Assembly (NCBI RefSeq): GCF_900215655.1
Contig: NZ_OBEN01000006.1
Location: forward strand, 1-64,000
Length of the DNA stretch: 64,000 bases
Source of the DNA: Hydrogenobacter hydrogenophilus
Lineage (GTDB): Bacteria > Aquificota > Aquificia > Aquificales > Aquificaceae
Direction: 5' to 3'
The translations under genes and the position numbers were made by a program. Below, piece after piece: positions 8,492 through 19,055 of this stretch. Every line of letters starts with the position of its first letter. Positions within the stretch are counted from its first letter, which is position 1. Under the pieces are notes generated by a model that was given only the letters and a program-made list of their open reading frames with translations, was not told where the DNA came from and searched no databases.

Positions 8492-10259
8492 CTGGCTTGA
8501 ACTCCGCAGGCTTTACGCTGTAGCACTCTCTAAAGACTGCGTAGGGACATCTTTTTGCACAGTATTCGTGATCCAGCCTGTTGAAGAGTTCCACTATGGA
8601 CTGACCTTTTGAATCAAAAATGAGGTCTATATCTATGTGCTTGTCAAACTCGGCTCTTTCAAGTATAGGATATACATCGCAGGCTATGTTCGCCATGGCA
8701 GGCTCTACCCCTTGTTTTTTAACCTCGTCAAAGAGCCTCATTAGGGTAGAGACGCCTGTAGCATCAATGTAATTCACCGCCTCCATGTCAAGGAGCAGAA
8801 ACTTGAGCGGTCCTTTGGACTTCCTACTTCTGACCTTTTCAAGCACATACTCGTACACATATTCTGCGTTAGCAAAGTATATGGGCATATTGGGCCTTAT
8901 ATAGAGTATCTGTGGGCATTCGGGTAGATGCTCTCTCTCTGCATTCACGAAGGTCTGGGACTGGGGGTTTCTTGTAAGGATCACAAGCCTTGGGTACATG
9001 GTCTTGTATACGAAAGAGCCAAGAGCGATAAGAGTTCCCAAAGTGAGGGCTACCCAAAGCTCCATGAAGAAAACGCTACCAAAAGTTATGCCAGCAACGA
9101 TGCCATCTATCCTGTTTACCTTGTAGAGCTTTATTATCTCTTGGGGTCTTATGAGGTTTATGACTGCGGACAGAACTATAGCAGAGAGGGTAGCTTTGGG
9201 AAGATAATAAAAGGCAGGCGCTAACAGAAAGAGGGTTATACCCACCGTAGCACCGGTTATGACGCTTGCGATGGGCGTTTTGGCGCCAAGTTGGAAGTTA
9301 AGAGCGGACCTTGAGAAAGAACCTCCTACAGGAAAACCTTTAAAGAGTCCTGATGCTATGTTGGCTATGCCTTGTCCTATGAGCTCTTGGTTTGCATCCC
9401 ACTTGTCTCCCGCTTGCATAGCCAGACGCTTTGCTACGGCAACCGCTTCTATGAGGCCAAAGGAAGCCACCACTATGGCACCGCCCCAGAGGGAAGCTAC
9501 AGTTGAATAGTCTGCATTGGGTAAAGAAGGCGTGGGAATACCTTGAGGTACGCTTCCTACTATAGCTACACCAAACCTTTCAAGACTGTAAAAGTAAGAT
9601 AGAAGAGAAGTAATGATCACAGCTAAAAAGGCACCTGGAATTAAAGGATGAACCTTTCTAGAGAACCATATGATGGCGTAAGCTAATATGCCTATCCCCA
9701 CCGTATAAGGATTAGTTTTTTCTATCTTTGATAAAATGTCCACTATGACATTGTATATGAGGGTACTTTGAGTTATCTTGAAACCCAAAATATGTCCTGC
9801 CTGACTCAGAGCTATTACAAGAGCACCTGCACTTATAAAACCCGTTATCACGCTTGTAGATATGAGTTCTACAACAAAGCCAAGCTTGAAAAGTCCTATG
9901 GTAAGTCTTATAAAACCCACCATAAGGGCAAGGACACCCATTAGGTTTATCCACTTTTCCGAACCTGGTTCTGCCATACCGTAAAGCACAGAAGCGGAAA
10001 GAAGCGCGGTCATAGCAACTGGACCTGTGGCTAAAAACCTTGAACTTCCAAAGAGAGATGCCAGTATGGTAGGAAGGAAGGAAGCGTAAAGTCCGTATAT
10101 GGGAGGCATACCCGCAAGGAGGGCGTAAGCCATAGATTGAGGCACCAAGACTGCTGCAACGGTGAGACCTGCTATAAGGTCTCTGGTTAGTTTATCTCTG
10201 TCGTAATGTTCCAGCCAACGTAAAAAGGATGTAAGCTCAAAAGATATGTTAACCCTCAT
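8478..10259 (-). CDS. SulP family anion (sulfate-type) permease with STAS domain
   Basis: 593 residues. The N-terminal SulP transporter core has PQSMAYALLAGMPPIYGLY near residue 40 and many transmembrane segments, and a cytoplasmic STAS domain follows from about residue 440 (LLLDMEAVNYIDATGVSTL). SulP proteins carry sulfate, bicarbonate or other anions. After the STAS domain is a short tail with three Cys (CAKRCPYAVFREC) that I do not recognise. It is last in the minus-strand operon with the CzcCBA-like pump, overlapping czcA by 4 bp. Confidence 0.88.
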   Translation of the reverse strand: MRVNISFELTSFLRWLEHYDRDKLTRDLIAGLTVAAVLVPQSMAYALLAGMPPIYGLYASFLPTILASLFGSSRFLATGPVAMTALLSASVLYGMAEPGSEKWINLMGVLALMVGFIRLTIGLFKLGFVVELISTSVITGFISAGALVIALSQAGHILGFKITQSTLIYNVIVDILSKIEKTNPYTVGIGILAYAIIWFSRKVHPLIPGAFLAVIITSLLSYFYSLERFGVAIVGSVPQGIPTPSLPNADYSTVASLWGGAIVVASFGLIEAVAVAKRLAMQAGDKWDANQELIGQGIANIASGLFKGFPVGGSFSRSALNFQLGAKTPIASVITGATVGITLFLLAPAFYYLPKATLSAIVLSAVINLIRPQEIIKLYKVNRIDGIVAGITFGSVFFMELWVALTLGTLIALGSFVYKTMYPRLVILTRNPQSQTFVNAEREHLPECPQILYIRPNMPIYFANAEYVYEYVLEKVRSRKSKGPLKFLLLDMEAVNYIDATGVSTLMRLFDEVKKQGVEPAMANIACDVYPILERAEFDKHIDIDLIFDSKGQSIVELFNRLDHEYCAKRCPYAVFRECYSVKPAEFKPVISL

Positions 10260-13200
10260 TTATTTGGTGTAATTTTACCATACTTTTCGTAAACTAAGGG
10301 GAGGATCAAAAGGGTGAGCAGGGTGGAAGTGAATATACCACCTATAACTACCACTGCCAAGGGTTTTTGTATCTCGGAGCCTATGTCCTTTGTAAATAGC
10401 ATGGGTAGAAGACCTAAAGAAGAGGCAGTTGCGGTAATAAGTATGGGTCTTAGTCTTCTGCTGGCACCTGTTAGCACTGCGTCTCTCAGGCTGTATCCGT
10501 TTTCTAAGAGAGACCTTATGTAAGATATTAGCACCACACCGTTTAGCGTAGCTATACCAAAAACAGCTATAAAGCCGATGGTTGCGGGCACAGAAAGGTT
10601 ATATCCCGAAAGGTGCAGGGCAAACACACCCCCTATCACCGCAAAAGGCACATTAAGAAGCACTATAAGAGCATCTCTGAAGGAGTTGTAGTTTAGGTAC
10701 AAAAGCAGGAAGATAAGAAGCACAGAAAGGGGCACCACCACTGAGAGCCTCTTCATGGCTCTCTCTTGGTTTTCAAACTGTCCGCCAAAAGCTACAAAGT
10801 AGCCAGGAGGTAGCTTTATCTCTTTTGATATCCTGCCCTTTAGTTCCTTCACAAAACTACCCAAATCTCTACCCGAAAGGTTAGACTGCACTAAGGCAAA
10901 TCTCATACCGTTTTCACGCCTTATCTTCTGAAAACCTTGACCTATCTCCAAGTCCGCCACCTGAGAGAGGATCACTATGCTACCATCTTTGAGAAGCAGG
11001 GGAAGGTTCTTTAGGCTCTCTAAGTTCCTGTCCTTTAGGGAGAGGACGATAGGGAAGAGGATAGTGTCCTGCTGTAGGTAGCCTACCTCCTTTCCACCAA
11101 GGGCGTAGGATATTAAGTTCATGAGGTCTGAGGTGGTAAGCTGGTATCTCTTTAACTCTTCGGGCTTTGGGATGATTCTGAGCTGGAGCTTACCAGACTG
11201 GGCTTCTGTCTCTACATCCACTGCTCCTTTTGTGGACTTGACCACCTGTTCTATCTGGCTGGCTATCTGATTTATCTTCTCAAGGTCATCCCCAAAGACC
11301 TTTATGGCTACAGTGGATTTTACTCCTGAAAGGAGCTCATCTATCCTCATCTGTATGGGCTGTGTAAAGCTAAACTCCACACCCGGTACATCCTTGAGCT
11401 TCTCTCTTAGAAGGTTCACAAACTCTTCCCTGCTTTTGAAGCTCTTCCACTCGGAGATGGGCTTTAGGATAATGAAGGTCTCTATGTAGCTCACATCTTC
11501 TGGCTCTCCTACCTCCGCTCTGCCTATGTTAGAAAAGGCTCTTACTACCTCTGGATACTCAAGGGCTGTGCTCTCCACAAGCCTTGCCACCCTCTTGGAT
11601 TCTTCTAAGGATATGTTGGGGTCCAAAAAGGACTTTACCAGCAGGGCACCCTCCTCAAGCTCTGGCGCAAACTCAGTACCTGTCCTTGACACCAAAAAGG
11701 CAGAGATGACAAATCCCACAAGCGTCGTGCCTATAAGCACCCACCTTATCTTGAACGCTCTTTCAAGAAGCTTTATATACCCTTCCCTTATCTTCCTAAA
11801 AAGATATGTCTCTTCTTTACCCGGCTTGAGAAGGTAGTAAGACAGCACAGGCATAAAGAGAAAGGCTACCACAAGAGAAGAAAGCAGGGCAAAGATGATG
11901 GTGGTGGCTAAGGGTTTGTAGTACTTGCCTTCAACGGACTGAAGGCTAAATATGGGCAGAAAGACGGTTATTATGATGCCTATGGCAAACACCACCGGGC
12001 GCATCACCTCCCTCACAGAGTCCGCTATGATGGATACCTTGTGTCCATCTTTTCTTTCGGAGAGGTGCTTGTATATATTTTCCACTACCACCACAGTAGC
12101 GTCCGCAAACAAACCCACACCTATGGCAAGCCCTCCCAAAGACATGAGGTTTCCGGAGATGCCTGCTTGCTTCATGAATATGAAAGTGTATAGAATGGTA
12201 AGAGGCACAGAAAGCACCACCAAAAGGGCGGTCCTTATGTTCCAAAGGTAAAGGCTTATGGCTATGGATACAAGCACTATACCCTCCACTAAGGCTTTCT
12301 CTACCGTTGAAAGAGCCTTCTTAGTGAGGTAAGCTTGGTCATAGAGTATGTCCACTTTGACACCGTCAGGTAGTATTTTCTGCACTTCCTGAAGCTTCTT
12401 TCTTAGGTCCTGCACCAGCTCCATGGTGTTAGTGTTTATACGCTTGAGTACGATGTTTCCTTGCACCTCTTTACCGTTCAGGGTAAAGGCTCCTCTTCTG
12501 TTGGGAAGTTCCGAGGGTACAACTTGCGCTATCTGTCCAAGGCTCACAGAGATACCCTCTGACTTTTTCACAGGTATGTTCTCTATGTCCTGTATACTCC
12601 TTATTCTACCTAAGCCTCTTACCACCACATCACCCTGAGGAGTAATCAAAAACCCACCTCCCGCTATCTGATTGTACTCCTCCAAAGAGTTTATGATGTC
12701 CTGCCAAGTGATGCCGTAGAGCACCATAGCATCCTGATTTACCTTGATCACATAGGCGCGCTCTGGTCCCCATTGGGAGACCTCCTCCACTCCATCCACA
12801 GCTTTTATGAGGGGTTTTACTTTCCACATCTGCAGGGTTTTTAGGTCCTCAAGGGAGTAGTTGCCTTTTGTGTCTTCCAAAGCATAAAAGAGCACATTTC
12901 CCAAACCAGAGGTGTTTGGTCCCATCCTTGGCACATACCCTGAGGGAATCTGTGCCTGAGCTTCTGGAAGCTTTTGAGCTACCAAGTTTCTGGCAAAATA
13001 CACATCTGTACCATCTTTGAAAAAGGCGGTCACATAAGAGAGACCCGGCAGGCTCACAGACCTAACCGTTTCCACATCCTTTATACCCGAAAGCACCGCT
13101 TCTATGGGACGTGTCACTAAGACTTCTGTCTCTTCCGCAGAAAGCCCCGGTGTCTCTGTGTATATGACCACCTGCACAGGTGTTGGGTCTGGGAAGGTGT

Positions 13201-13294
13201 CTATGGGAAGCTTTAAAAAGCTCCAAAGTCCCACCCCCACACTCAAAAGCAGAAGAACAAGCACGAGTAGCCTGTAGCTAAGGATTTTTGTCAT
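10256..13294 (-). CDS. czcA: Heavy-metal RND efflux pump, inner-membrane subunit (CzcA/CusA-like)
   Basis: 1012 residues, the usual size for an RND pump, with twelve expected transmembrane helices and two large periplasmic loops. The N-terminus contains FPDPTPVQVVIYTETPGLS. The fourth-helix region has FADATVVVVENIYKH, and the second half has GRDLGSFVKELKG and LPPGYFVAFGGQFENQ, both typical of the heavy-metal (HME) branch rather than drug pumps. Metal specificity (Zn/Co/Cd versus Cu/Ag) is not settled by these motifs. It overlaps both neighbours by 4 bp. Confidence 0.92.
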   Translation of the reverse strand: MTKILSYRLLVLVLLLLSVGVGLWSFLKLPIDTFPDPTPVQVVIYTETPGLSAEETEVLVTRPIEAVLSGIKDVETVRSVSLPGLSYVTAFFKDGTDVYFARNLVAQKLPEAQAQIPSGYVPRMGPNTSGLGNVLFYALEDTKGNYSLEDLKTLQMWKVKPLIKAVDGVEEVSQWGPERAYVIKVNQDAMVLYGITWQDIINSLEEYNQIAGGGFLITPQGDVVVRGLGRIRSIQDIENIPVKKSEGISVSLGQIAQVVPSELPNRRGAFTLNGKEVQGNIVLKRINTNTMELVQDLRKKLQEVQKILPDGVKVDILYDQAYLTKKALSTVEKALVEGIVLVSIAISLYLWNIRTALLVVLSVPLTILYTFIFMKQAGISGNLMSLGGLAIGVGLFADATVVVVENIYKHLSERKDGHKVSIIADSVREVMRPVVFAIGIIITVFLPIFSLQSVEGKYYKPLATTIIFALLSSLVVAFLFMPVLSYYLLKPGKEETYLFRKIREGYIKLLERAFKIRWVLIGTTLVGFVISAFLVSRTGTEFAPELEEGALLVKSFLDPNISLEESKRVARLVESTALEYPEVVRAFSNIGRAEVGEPEDVSYIETFIILKPISEWKSFKSREEFVNLLREKLKDVPGVEFSFTQPIQMRIDELLSGVKSTVAIKVFGDDLEKINQIASQIEQVVKSTKGAVDVETEAQSGKLQLRIIPKPEELKRYQLTTSDLMNLISYALGGKEVGYLQQDTILFPIVLSLKDRNLESLKNLPLLLKDGSIVILSQVADLEIGQGFQKIRRENGMRFALVQSNLSGRDLGSFVKELKGRISKEIKLPPGYFVAFGGQFENQERAMKRLSVVVPLSVLLIFLLLYLNYNSFRDALIVLLNVPFAVIGGVFALHLSGYNLSVPATIGFIAVFGIATLNGVVLISYIRSLLENGYSLRDAVLTGASRRLRPILITATASSLGLLPMLFTKDIGSEIQKPLAVVVIGGIFTSTLLTLLILPLVYEKYGKITPNK

Positions 13295-14316
13295 TTTGTC
13301 ACCTGAGACTTGAGGAAGATAATACCGCTCACTGCAACTCTGTCGCCTTCTTTGAGGCCATCTACAAGCACTTTGCCTGCCTCCTCTCTTATCGTTCTTA
13401 CCTTCCTGACCTCAAACTCTGCTGGTGCTTTCACAAACACCACATCCGCATCTCCAATCCTCTGGACCGCCTCCGCAGGAAGCCACACACCCACAGTGCT
13501 TCCAAGCACAATAACCGTTTCCGTCATAAGCCCAGGTCTCAGAAGGCCACCTAAGTTATTCACCAAAAGCCTAACGGGAACTCTCTTAGTGTTTTGGTCC
13601 ACCTCGTGGGATACATAATCCACTACACCCGGAATCTTGTGTCCCTGCCAGAGCACATAACCCTTCATGCCTTTTTTTATTCTTATGGCAGACTCTGGGG
13701 TAGCATAAGCATATACCCAGAGCTTTTCGTGGGAGTGGATCTTGAACATCTCCTTAGAAGGGTCAACACCGCTTCCTGTGAGCACCTTCTGTTCCACCAC
13801 ATAACCACTTATGGGAGACCTTATCATGAGCGAGTCGCCCACCACTTCACCAAAGGACCTAAGAGATGCAAGGAGCGCCTCATACTCACCCTTCGCTCTT
13901 TCGTACTCTATCTTTGCAGAGTAGTACCGTGCGTAGGGTATGACCTCCTCCTTGTAGAGCATCTCTTCCCTTGTGAGTGTGTCTTTTGCTGTCTTTAGTT
14001 TTACCCTTGCCATCCTTATCTGTGCCTGTAGGTCCGCAATGTGGGGAGAGTATACAAGAGCAAGAGGAGAGCCTTTTCTAACTCTGTCCCCTTCTTTGAC
14101 AAAGAGCTTTTTTACTATACCGCTCACAGGTGGATAGACCTCCGCTGAAAAAGCCGAATACTCACTAACCTTTGAAGGAAGCTTTATCTCCTCTTGCACC
14201 CTCTCAAGCTTTACAGTCATGAGCTTTATACCCAATTTTTGCTCAAGCTCTGGGCTAACCCTTATGGTCTGGGAGAACGCCATCAAGGGTAAAACAAGAA
14301 AAAATAGGAGTATCAT
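13291..14316 (-). CDS. czcB: RND efflux periplasmic adaptor (CzcB/CusB-like)
   Basis: 341 residues with an N-terminal signal sequence (LLFFLVLPLMAFS). A split lipoyl/barrel-sandwich motif is visible: YPPVSGIVKKLFVKEGDRVR near residue 60 and IRSPISGYVVEQKV near residue 165, flanking an alpha-helical hairpin. It is the membrane fusion protein linking the RND pump to the outer-membrane channel. No metal-binding His/Met-rich N-terminus is visible. It sits between czcC and czcA with ATGA overlaps on both sides. Confidence 0.9.
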   Translation of the reverse strand: MILLFFLVLPLMAFSQTIRVSPELEQKLGIKLMTVKLERVQEEIKLPSKVSEYSAFSAEVYPPVSGIVKKLFVKEGDRVRKGSPLALVYSPHIADLQAQIRMARVKLKTAKDTLTREEMLYKEEVIPYARYYSAKIEYERAKGEYEALLASLRSFGEVVGDSLMIRSPISGYVVEQKVLTGSGVDPSKEMFKIHSHEKLWVYAYATPESAIRIKKGMKGYVLWQGHKIPGVVDYVSHEVDQNTKRVPVRLLVNNLGGLLRPGLMTETVIVLGSTVGVWLPAEAVQRIGDADVVFVKAPAEFEVRKVRTIREEAGKVLVDGLKEGDRVAVSGIIFLKSQVTK

Positions 14317-15482
14317 AACTCACCCCCAAGGGAGAGGTATCTGGCATACTCTTCATGCGCTTGCATAAGAAGGTCTGCTCTGTATCTCAAAAGCTGAAGG
14401 TATCTCCTCTTTGTGTCTGAGAGCTCAAGGGATGTGATGGTCCTGAGCCTGTAGCTCTTTAGTGCAAGGCTGAGCTCCTCTTTTACCTTTGGGATCATAA
14501 AGTTCTCCACGTTATTTACCTCTCTCTTTAGTGCTTCGTATCTGCTTAAAAGCCTCTCATACTCACTCCTTGATCTCTTTAACTCAAGACTTCTGTAGCT
14601 CTCCAAACTCCTCACCTTGGCAGATAGCTGTATTATCTCGCCTTCCCGCCTGTAAAAGACAGGAAGAGTTGCAGAAAGAGCTACTCTCGCGCCGTACTCG
14701 TTCTGAGAGACTTTCTCTCCTATGGCTTCTACGCTCACCTGCGGTTTGGCAAGGGTCTTCTCTAAGTCTATGCCTGCTTTTGTACTTTTTATCATGTATT
14801 CATACTGCCTGACCTGTGGTAGGTTTTCTGGGTTTATCTCCTTCATTGGGGGTAGGTCCTGCAGTTTTCCTTCCACATTTCTTACTTCCTCACCCACCAA
14901 GAAGGACAGCCTCTGCAAGGCATTCTTTAGGTCTGTGTTGGCAAGCTCTAACTCCGTCTTTGCAAGGTCCAGCTCCCTTTCTACTCTGAAAAGCTCCAGC
15001 TTTGTGATCTCTCCAAGCTCAAAGAGCTTTTTAGTGAATTTGTATAGGTCCTGGCTTATGCGGTAGTTCTCTTGGGCAATGTTCAAAAGCTCCTTTTTGT
15101 AAAGCACAGAGTAAAAGGCACTATAAACCTCTCCCCTCAAGGTATTTCTCTCTTGGGATATGCGCTCTTTGAAGGCTTCCGTCTCGTACCTGACTACCTC
15201 TTTGCTTAGTTTTCCAATGGGATATATAAGCAGAGGTTGAGAATAAGAGACCCTATAGATGGGATTGGAGCTAACTCCATCTTTGGAAGTGCCAAAGTTG
15301 CCTACCTCAACACCCAACGTAGGGTTTAGGTAGCTCTTGTAGGTTAAGGACTTTCCCTCAAAACCCTTTAGTTCCTCCTCCAGAGCTCTTATGGAAGGAT
15401 AAGATAAGATCGCCTTCTCTATTGCGGTTTTAAGATCCATACCACAAGAGAGCCCTACCACCAAAAGTAGTAATAGAATCAT
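14313..15482 (-). CDS. czcC: TolC-family outer-membrane efflux channel (CzcC/CusC-like)
   Basis: 389 residues. A signal peptide (LLLLLVVGLSCG) is followed by two long helical OEP repeats rich in heptad-like Leu/Glu patterns, for example the stretch around LYKFTKKLFELGEITKLE. This is the trimeric channel partner of the RND pump. The Cys at the signal end could be lipidated, as in some CusC proteins. It overlaps the upstream DUF2231 gene and the downstream adaptor by 4 bp each. Confidence 0.88.
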   Translation of the reverse strand: MILLLLLVVGLSCGMDLKTAIEKAILSYPSIRALEEELKGFEGKSLTYKSYLNPTLGVEVGNFGTSKDGVSSNPIYRVSYSQPLLIYPIGKLSKEVVRYETEAFKERISQERNTLRGEVYSAFYSVLYKKELLNIAQENYRISQDLYKFTKKLFELGEITKLELFRVERELDLAKTELELANTDLKNALQRLSFLVGEEVRNVEGKLQDLPPMKEINPENLPQVRQYEYMIKSTKAGIDLEKTLAKPQVSVEAIGEKVSQNEYGARVALSATLPVFYRREGEIIQLSAKVRSLESYRSLELKRSRSEYERLLSRYEALKREVNNVENFMIPKVKEELSLALKSYRLRTITSLELSDTKRRYLQLLRYRADLLMQAHEEYARYLSLGGEL

Positions 15483-15901
15483 AATCCTTTTTTCAGTAGG
15501 TAATCATAAACAATTATGCCACCCCACCTGCCCTGCACAAAAAGAAGCAAGACACCCAGCACAAGGAGCACGGTGTAAATGTTCCTGAGAGAGCCAGGAC
15601 CCCTATCCATCAAAAACCTCACAGCGCCAATAGCCAAAAACCACAAAGCAAGAAAAAGCCCAAGAGACTGATGAAAAGGAAACACAGGCACACTTGCGAG
15701 TTTGTCCTCTATAGGTTCATGAGCCAATATGCCAGATACGGTAGCCATCAGCACTGATATCACACTCAGGTAAGTAAGAAGCGCATGAAGACCATTGGGG
15801 GAATTTTTCTTAAACCTGTAGTAAAGGTCCATTATTAGGGTCATAAGGGGAAAGGCTATGGCAAAATGCACCAAAGGTGGGTGAAGTTTTATAAGATCCA
15901 T
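15479..15901 (-). CDS. DUF2231-type membrane protein
   Basis: 140 residues with four hydrophobic segments. The opening LHPPLVHFAIAFPL and the following helical layout resemble the DUF2231 family, whose function is not established. It is the first gene of the minus-strand metal-efflux operon and overlaps czcC by 4 bp. AGAGGT lies about 11 bp before the ATG. It is divergent from purE across only 40 bp. Confidence 0.75.
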   Translation of the reverse strand: MDLIKLHPPLVHFAIAFPLMTLIMDLYYRFKKNSPNGLHALLTYLSVISVLMATVSGILAHEPIEDKLASVPVFPFHQSLGLFLALWFLAIGAVRFLMDRGPGSLRNIYTVLLVLGVLLLFVQGRWGGIIVYDYLLKKGL

Positions 15902-15928
15902 AACTGCTTACCTCTTAAAAAATTTTAC

Positions 15929-15934
15929 TATACT
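15929..15934 (+). promoter_or_regulatory. -10 box TATACT of purE (predicted leaderless)
   Basis: TATACT ends 7 nt before the purE ATG and no Shine-Dalgarno sequence lies between. A start site at the normal spacing would put +1 on the A of the ATG. No convincing -35 hexamer is seen. Confidence 0.5.
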
Positions 15935-15941
15935 ATAGACT

Positions 15942-16427
15942 ATGAAAGTTGCCATCATAATGGGTAGCATTTCCGACTGGGAGCACTTAAAGGATGCATA
16001 CCAAGTGTTAAAAGAGTTTGGTGTTGAGTGTGAGGTAAAAGTGGTATCCGCACACAGAACGCCAGAGCTTATGTACGAGTTTGCCAAGACTGCCAAAGAC
16101 AGGGGTATAGAGGTAATCATAGCAGGAGCGGGTGGGTCCGCACACCTTCCGGGCATGACAGCATCTCTTACTACACTGCCAGTAATAGGAGTGCCTGTGC
16201 CCTCAAAACATTTATCTGGCATAGACTCTCTATATTCCATAGTGCAGATGCCACCGGGTGTTCCTGTTGCCACTGTAGGTATAGGAAACGCTACGAACGC
16301 AGGACTTTTAGCCCTAAGAATATTAGCCCTAAAGTATGACGTAATAGCCCAAAAACTCCAAGAGTACAGAAATATCCTTCAGGAAAAGGTAGAAAAGATG
16401 AACCAAGAGCTAAATTTTAAGTTATGA
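15942..16427 (+). CDS. purE: 5-(carboxyamino)imidazole ribonucleotide mutase
   Basis: 161 residues, class I PurE length. It moves the carboxyl group of N5-CAIR to give CAIR in purine synthesis. Motifs are [11 protein letters not shown] at the N-terminus, SAHRTPELM near residue 45 and [12 protein letters not shown] near residue 70. There is no ribosome-binding site; a -10 box sits just upstream. The ATG of uvrB overlaps its stop, so the two are translationally coupled despite unrelated roles. Confidence 0.95.
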   Translation: MKVAIIMGSISDWEHLKDAYQVLKEFGVECEVKVVSAHRTPELMYEFAKTAKDRGIEVIIAGAGGSAHLPGMTASLTTLPVIGVPVPSKHLSGIDSLYSIVQMPPGVPVATVGIGNATNAGLLALRILALKYDVIAQKLQEYRNILQEKVEKMNQELNFKL

Positions 16428-18415
16428 AAGTCAAAGAAGGCTTTTCCCTAAAAACCCACCTAAAGCCTGCAGGAGACCAGCCCAAAGCCATAAAAGAACT
16501 GCTTGATAACTTAGAAAGTGGTGTAAAAGAGCAGGTGCTTCTGGGAGCTACCGGGACAGGAAAGACCTTTACTTTGGCATGCGTGATAGCCCAATACAAC
16601 AAACCCACCTTGGTCATATCCCATAACAAGATACTCGCAGCACAGCTCTACAGAGAGTTCAAAGAGCTATTTCCAGAAAACGCGGTGGAGTACTTCATCT
16701 CTTACTACGACTACTATCAGCCGGAGGCATACATACCCGAAAAGGACCTCTACATAGAAAAGGATGCCTCCATAAACCAAGTCTTAGAAAGATACAGACA
16801 CTCCGCCACCATATCCGTCTTGGAAAGAAGAGATGTTATAGTGGTTGCCTCCGTGTCCTGCATATACGGACTTGGCTCTCCCGATAACTACTACTCTCTG
16901 AGGATAAAGCTAAAGGTGGGAGATAGGCTAAGCATGAGCAAACTCATCAGGAGGCTCGTAGATATAGGATACGAGAGGAACGATTATGCATACACCAGAG
17001 CCACCATGAGTGTTAGAGGTAATGCAGTGGAGGTAGTGCCTTCCGATGCGGAGGACAGAATAGTACGCATAGAGTTCTGGGATGATGAGATAGAGAGGAT
17101 AACCATTATAGACGCACTAAACAGAAGTATTATCAGTGAACCCAAAGAGTTTACACTGTTTCCTGCGTCTCACTATATAGCACCAAGAGAAAACTTAGAG
17201 TTTGTGTTAGAACAGATAAAAAAGGACTTAGATGAGAGGGTAAAGTTTTTCAAGTCTCAGGGTAGAGAGCTTGAGGCAAGAAGGCTCTATCAGCGAACTA
17301 TGCACGACATAGAGATGATAAGAGAAATAGGACACTGCAAGGGCATAGAGAATTACTCAAGGTACTTTGACGGTAGGAAACCCGGAGAGCCACCCTTTAC
17401 CCTTCTTGATTACTTCCCCGAGGACTTTCTACTCATCATAGACGAATCGCATGTGAGTGTGCCTCAGATAAGAGCCATGTACAACGGAGACAGATCCAGA
17501 AAAGAAAAGCTCGTAGAGTATGGCTGGAGGCTTCCTTCCGCTCTTGACAACAGACCCCTAAAGTTTGAAGAGTTTCTTGAAAAGATAAATCAGGTGATTT
17601 ATGTCTCCGCAACACCCGGTGATTGGGAGATTCAAAGGAGCAAAGGAGTTATAGTAGAGCAGATAGTAAGACCCACAGGACTTTTGGACCCAGAAGTGGA
17701 GGTAAGACCAAAGAGAGGACAGCTTGAGGACCTTCTCAGAGAAGTACAGGAAAGAAAGAAAAAAAATGAGCGAGCACTTGTGCTTACTACCACCAAAAGA
17801 CTTGCAGAAGAGGTTGCGGACTATCTCACAGAGAGGGGGCTTTCTGCAAAATACATGCACTCTGACCTTGATGCTATAGAAAGAGCAAAAGTGATAAAAG
17901 AGCTCAGAGAAGGTAGCATAGACGTTATTGTGGGTGTAAATCTTCTGAGAGAGGGTCTTGACCTCCCAGAAGTATCCTTAGTTGCCATTTTGGACGCGGA
18001 CAAAGAGGGCTTTTTGAGAAGCTACACATCCCTTATACAGACCATAGGTAGAGCTGCAAGAAATGTAAACGGCAAAGCAATACTGTACGCTGAGAGGATC
18101 ACAGAATCTATGAGAAGAGCCATAGAAGAAACCAACAGAAGAAGGGAAAAACAGAAACTATACAACGAGCTTCATGGCATAACCCCAAGGAGTGTGTCCA
18201 AGCCCATAAAAGACCTTCTCTCCATAGAAGAACTGGACTATGTTAAAATGCCTTCAAATATACCCAAAGGTATAAACAGTGAGGAGGACTTACTGAAAAA
18301 GATAGAGAGGTTGGAAAAGGAAATGCTTGAGTGCGCAAAGCGCTGGGAGTTTGAAAAAGCTGCAAAGTTAAGAGATGAGATAAAGAAGCTAAGAGAATTA
18401 CTAAATCTTATGTGA
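16424..18415 (+). CDS. uvrB: Excinuclease ABC subunit B
   Basis: 663 residues, normal length for UvrB, the helicase-fold damage-verification subunit of nucleotide excision repair. Walker A is [13 protein letters not shown] near residue 40, the beta-hairpin region is [13 protein letters not shown] near residue 92, the DEAD-like box is [10 protein letters not shown], and the last motif is QTIGRAARN. The C-terminal UVR motif ([17 protein letters not shown]) that contacts UvrC ends the protein. It overlaps purE by 4 bp. Confidence 0.97.
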   Translation: MKVKEGFSLKTHLKPAGDQPKAIKELLDNLESGVKEQVLLGATGTGKTFTLACVIAQYNKPTLVISHNKILAAQLYREFKELFPENAVEYFISYYDYYQPEAYIPEKDLYIEKDASINQVLERYRHSATISVLERRDVIVVASVSCIYGLGSPDNYYSLRIKLKVGDRLSMSKLIRRLVDIGYERNDYAYTRATMSVRGNAVEVVPSDAEDRIVRIEFWDDEIERITIIDALNRSIISEPKEFTLFPASHYIAPRENLEFVLEQIKKDLDERVKFFKSQGRELEARRLYQRTMHDIEMIREIGHCKGIENYSRYFDGRKPGEPPFTLLDYFPEDFLLIIDESHVSVPQIRAMYNGDRSRKEKLVEYGWRLPSALDNRPLKFEEFLEKINQVIYVSATPGDWEIQRSKGVIVEQIVRPTGLLDPEVEVRPKRGQLEDLLREVQERKKKNERALVLTTTKRLAEEVADYLTERGLSAKYMHSDLDAIERAKVIKELREGSIDVIVGVNLLREGLDLPEVSLVAILDADKEGFLRSYTSLIQTIGRAARNVNGKAILYAERITESMRRAIEETNRRREKQKLYNELHGITPRSVSKPIKDLLSIEELDYVKMPSNIPKGINSEEDLLKKIERLEKEMLECAKRWEFEKAAKLRDEIKKLRELLNLM

Positions 18416-18425
18416 GGTGTAAGAT

Positions 18426-19055
18426 ATGGCTCACAAATTTGATCCATCTAAGCTGGAAAAACTTGACGATCCTTCAAGGATTGAGCTTTTTGATCCCCCC
18501 AAAGTGCTTAAGGAGTTTGGGCTAAGAAAGGGTATGACAGTGCTTGATGTAGGCACAGGTGCAGGTTTTTACCTTCCTTACCTATCTGAAGCGGTAGGAG
18601 AAGAAGGAAAGGTTTATGCCATAGACATAGAGGAGTCTGCAGTTGAGTATGCCAAACGCAAGGTGGAAAGTTTAGGTTTAAAAAATGTAGAAGTCCTAAA
18701 GTCTGAAGAAAACAAAGTGCCTTTACCTGACGGTAGTGTTGATTTTATATTTATGGCTTTTGTGTTTCATGAGCTGGAAAACCCCGTTGAGTTTATAAAG
18801 GAACTAAGGCGTGTTGCTAAAAGGTTTGCTTACCTTGCTATAATAGACTGGAAAAAAGAAGAAAGGGACAAGGGACCACCCCCTCAAGAGGTGTATTCTG
18901 AATGGGAGATAGGACTTATCCTTGAGGATGCAGGCGTAAGGGTTGGTAGGGTTGTAGAACTAAGCAAATACGCTTTTGGAGTTTATGCCATGTTTGTGCA
19001 AGAAGACACTGAAGGCTTCAAAAGTCCTATAAAAGTCCCCCCGGGAATAGTATGA
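18426..19055 (+). CDS. Class I SAM-dependent methyltransferase
   Basis: 209 residues. The SAM-binding motif I is VLDVGTGAGFYLPYLSEAVG near residue 40, with the acidic motif II YAIDIEESAVEYA after it, and PLPDGSVDFIFMAFVFHELE as motif post-II/III, as in Methyltransf_11/UbiE-like enzymes. The substrate is not identifiable. It starts 10 bp after uvrB behind a GAGGTG and overlaps the next gene by 4 bp. Confidence 0.82.
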   Translation: MAHKFDPSKLEKLDDPSRIELFDPPKVLKEFGLRKGMTVLDVGTGAGFYLPYLSEAVGEEGKVYAIDIEESAVEYAKRKVESLGLKNVEVLKSEENKVPLPDGSVDFIFMAFVFHELENPVEFIKELRRVAKRFAYLAIIDWKKEERDKGPPPQEVYSEWEIGLILEDAGVRVGRVVELSKYAFGVYAMFVQEDTEGFKSPIKVPPGIV

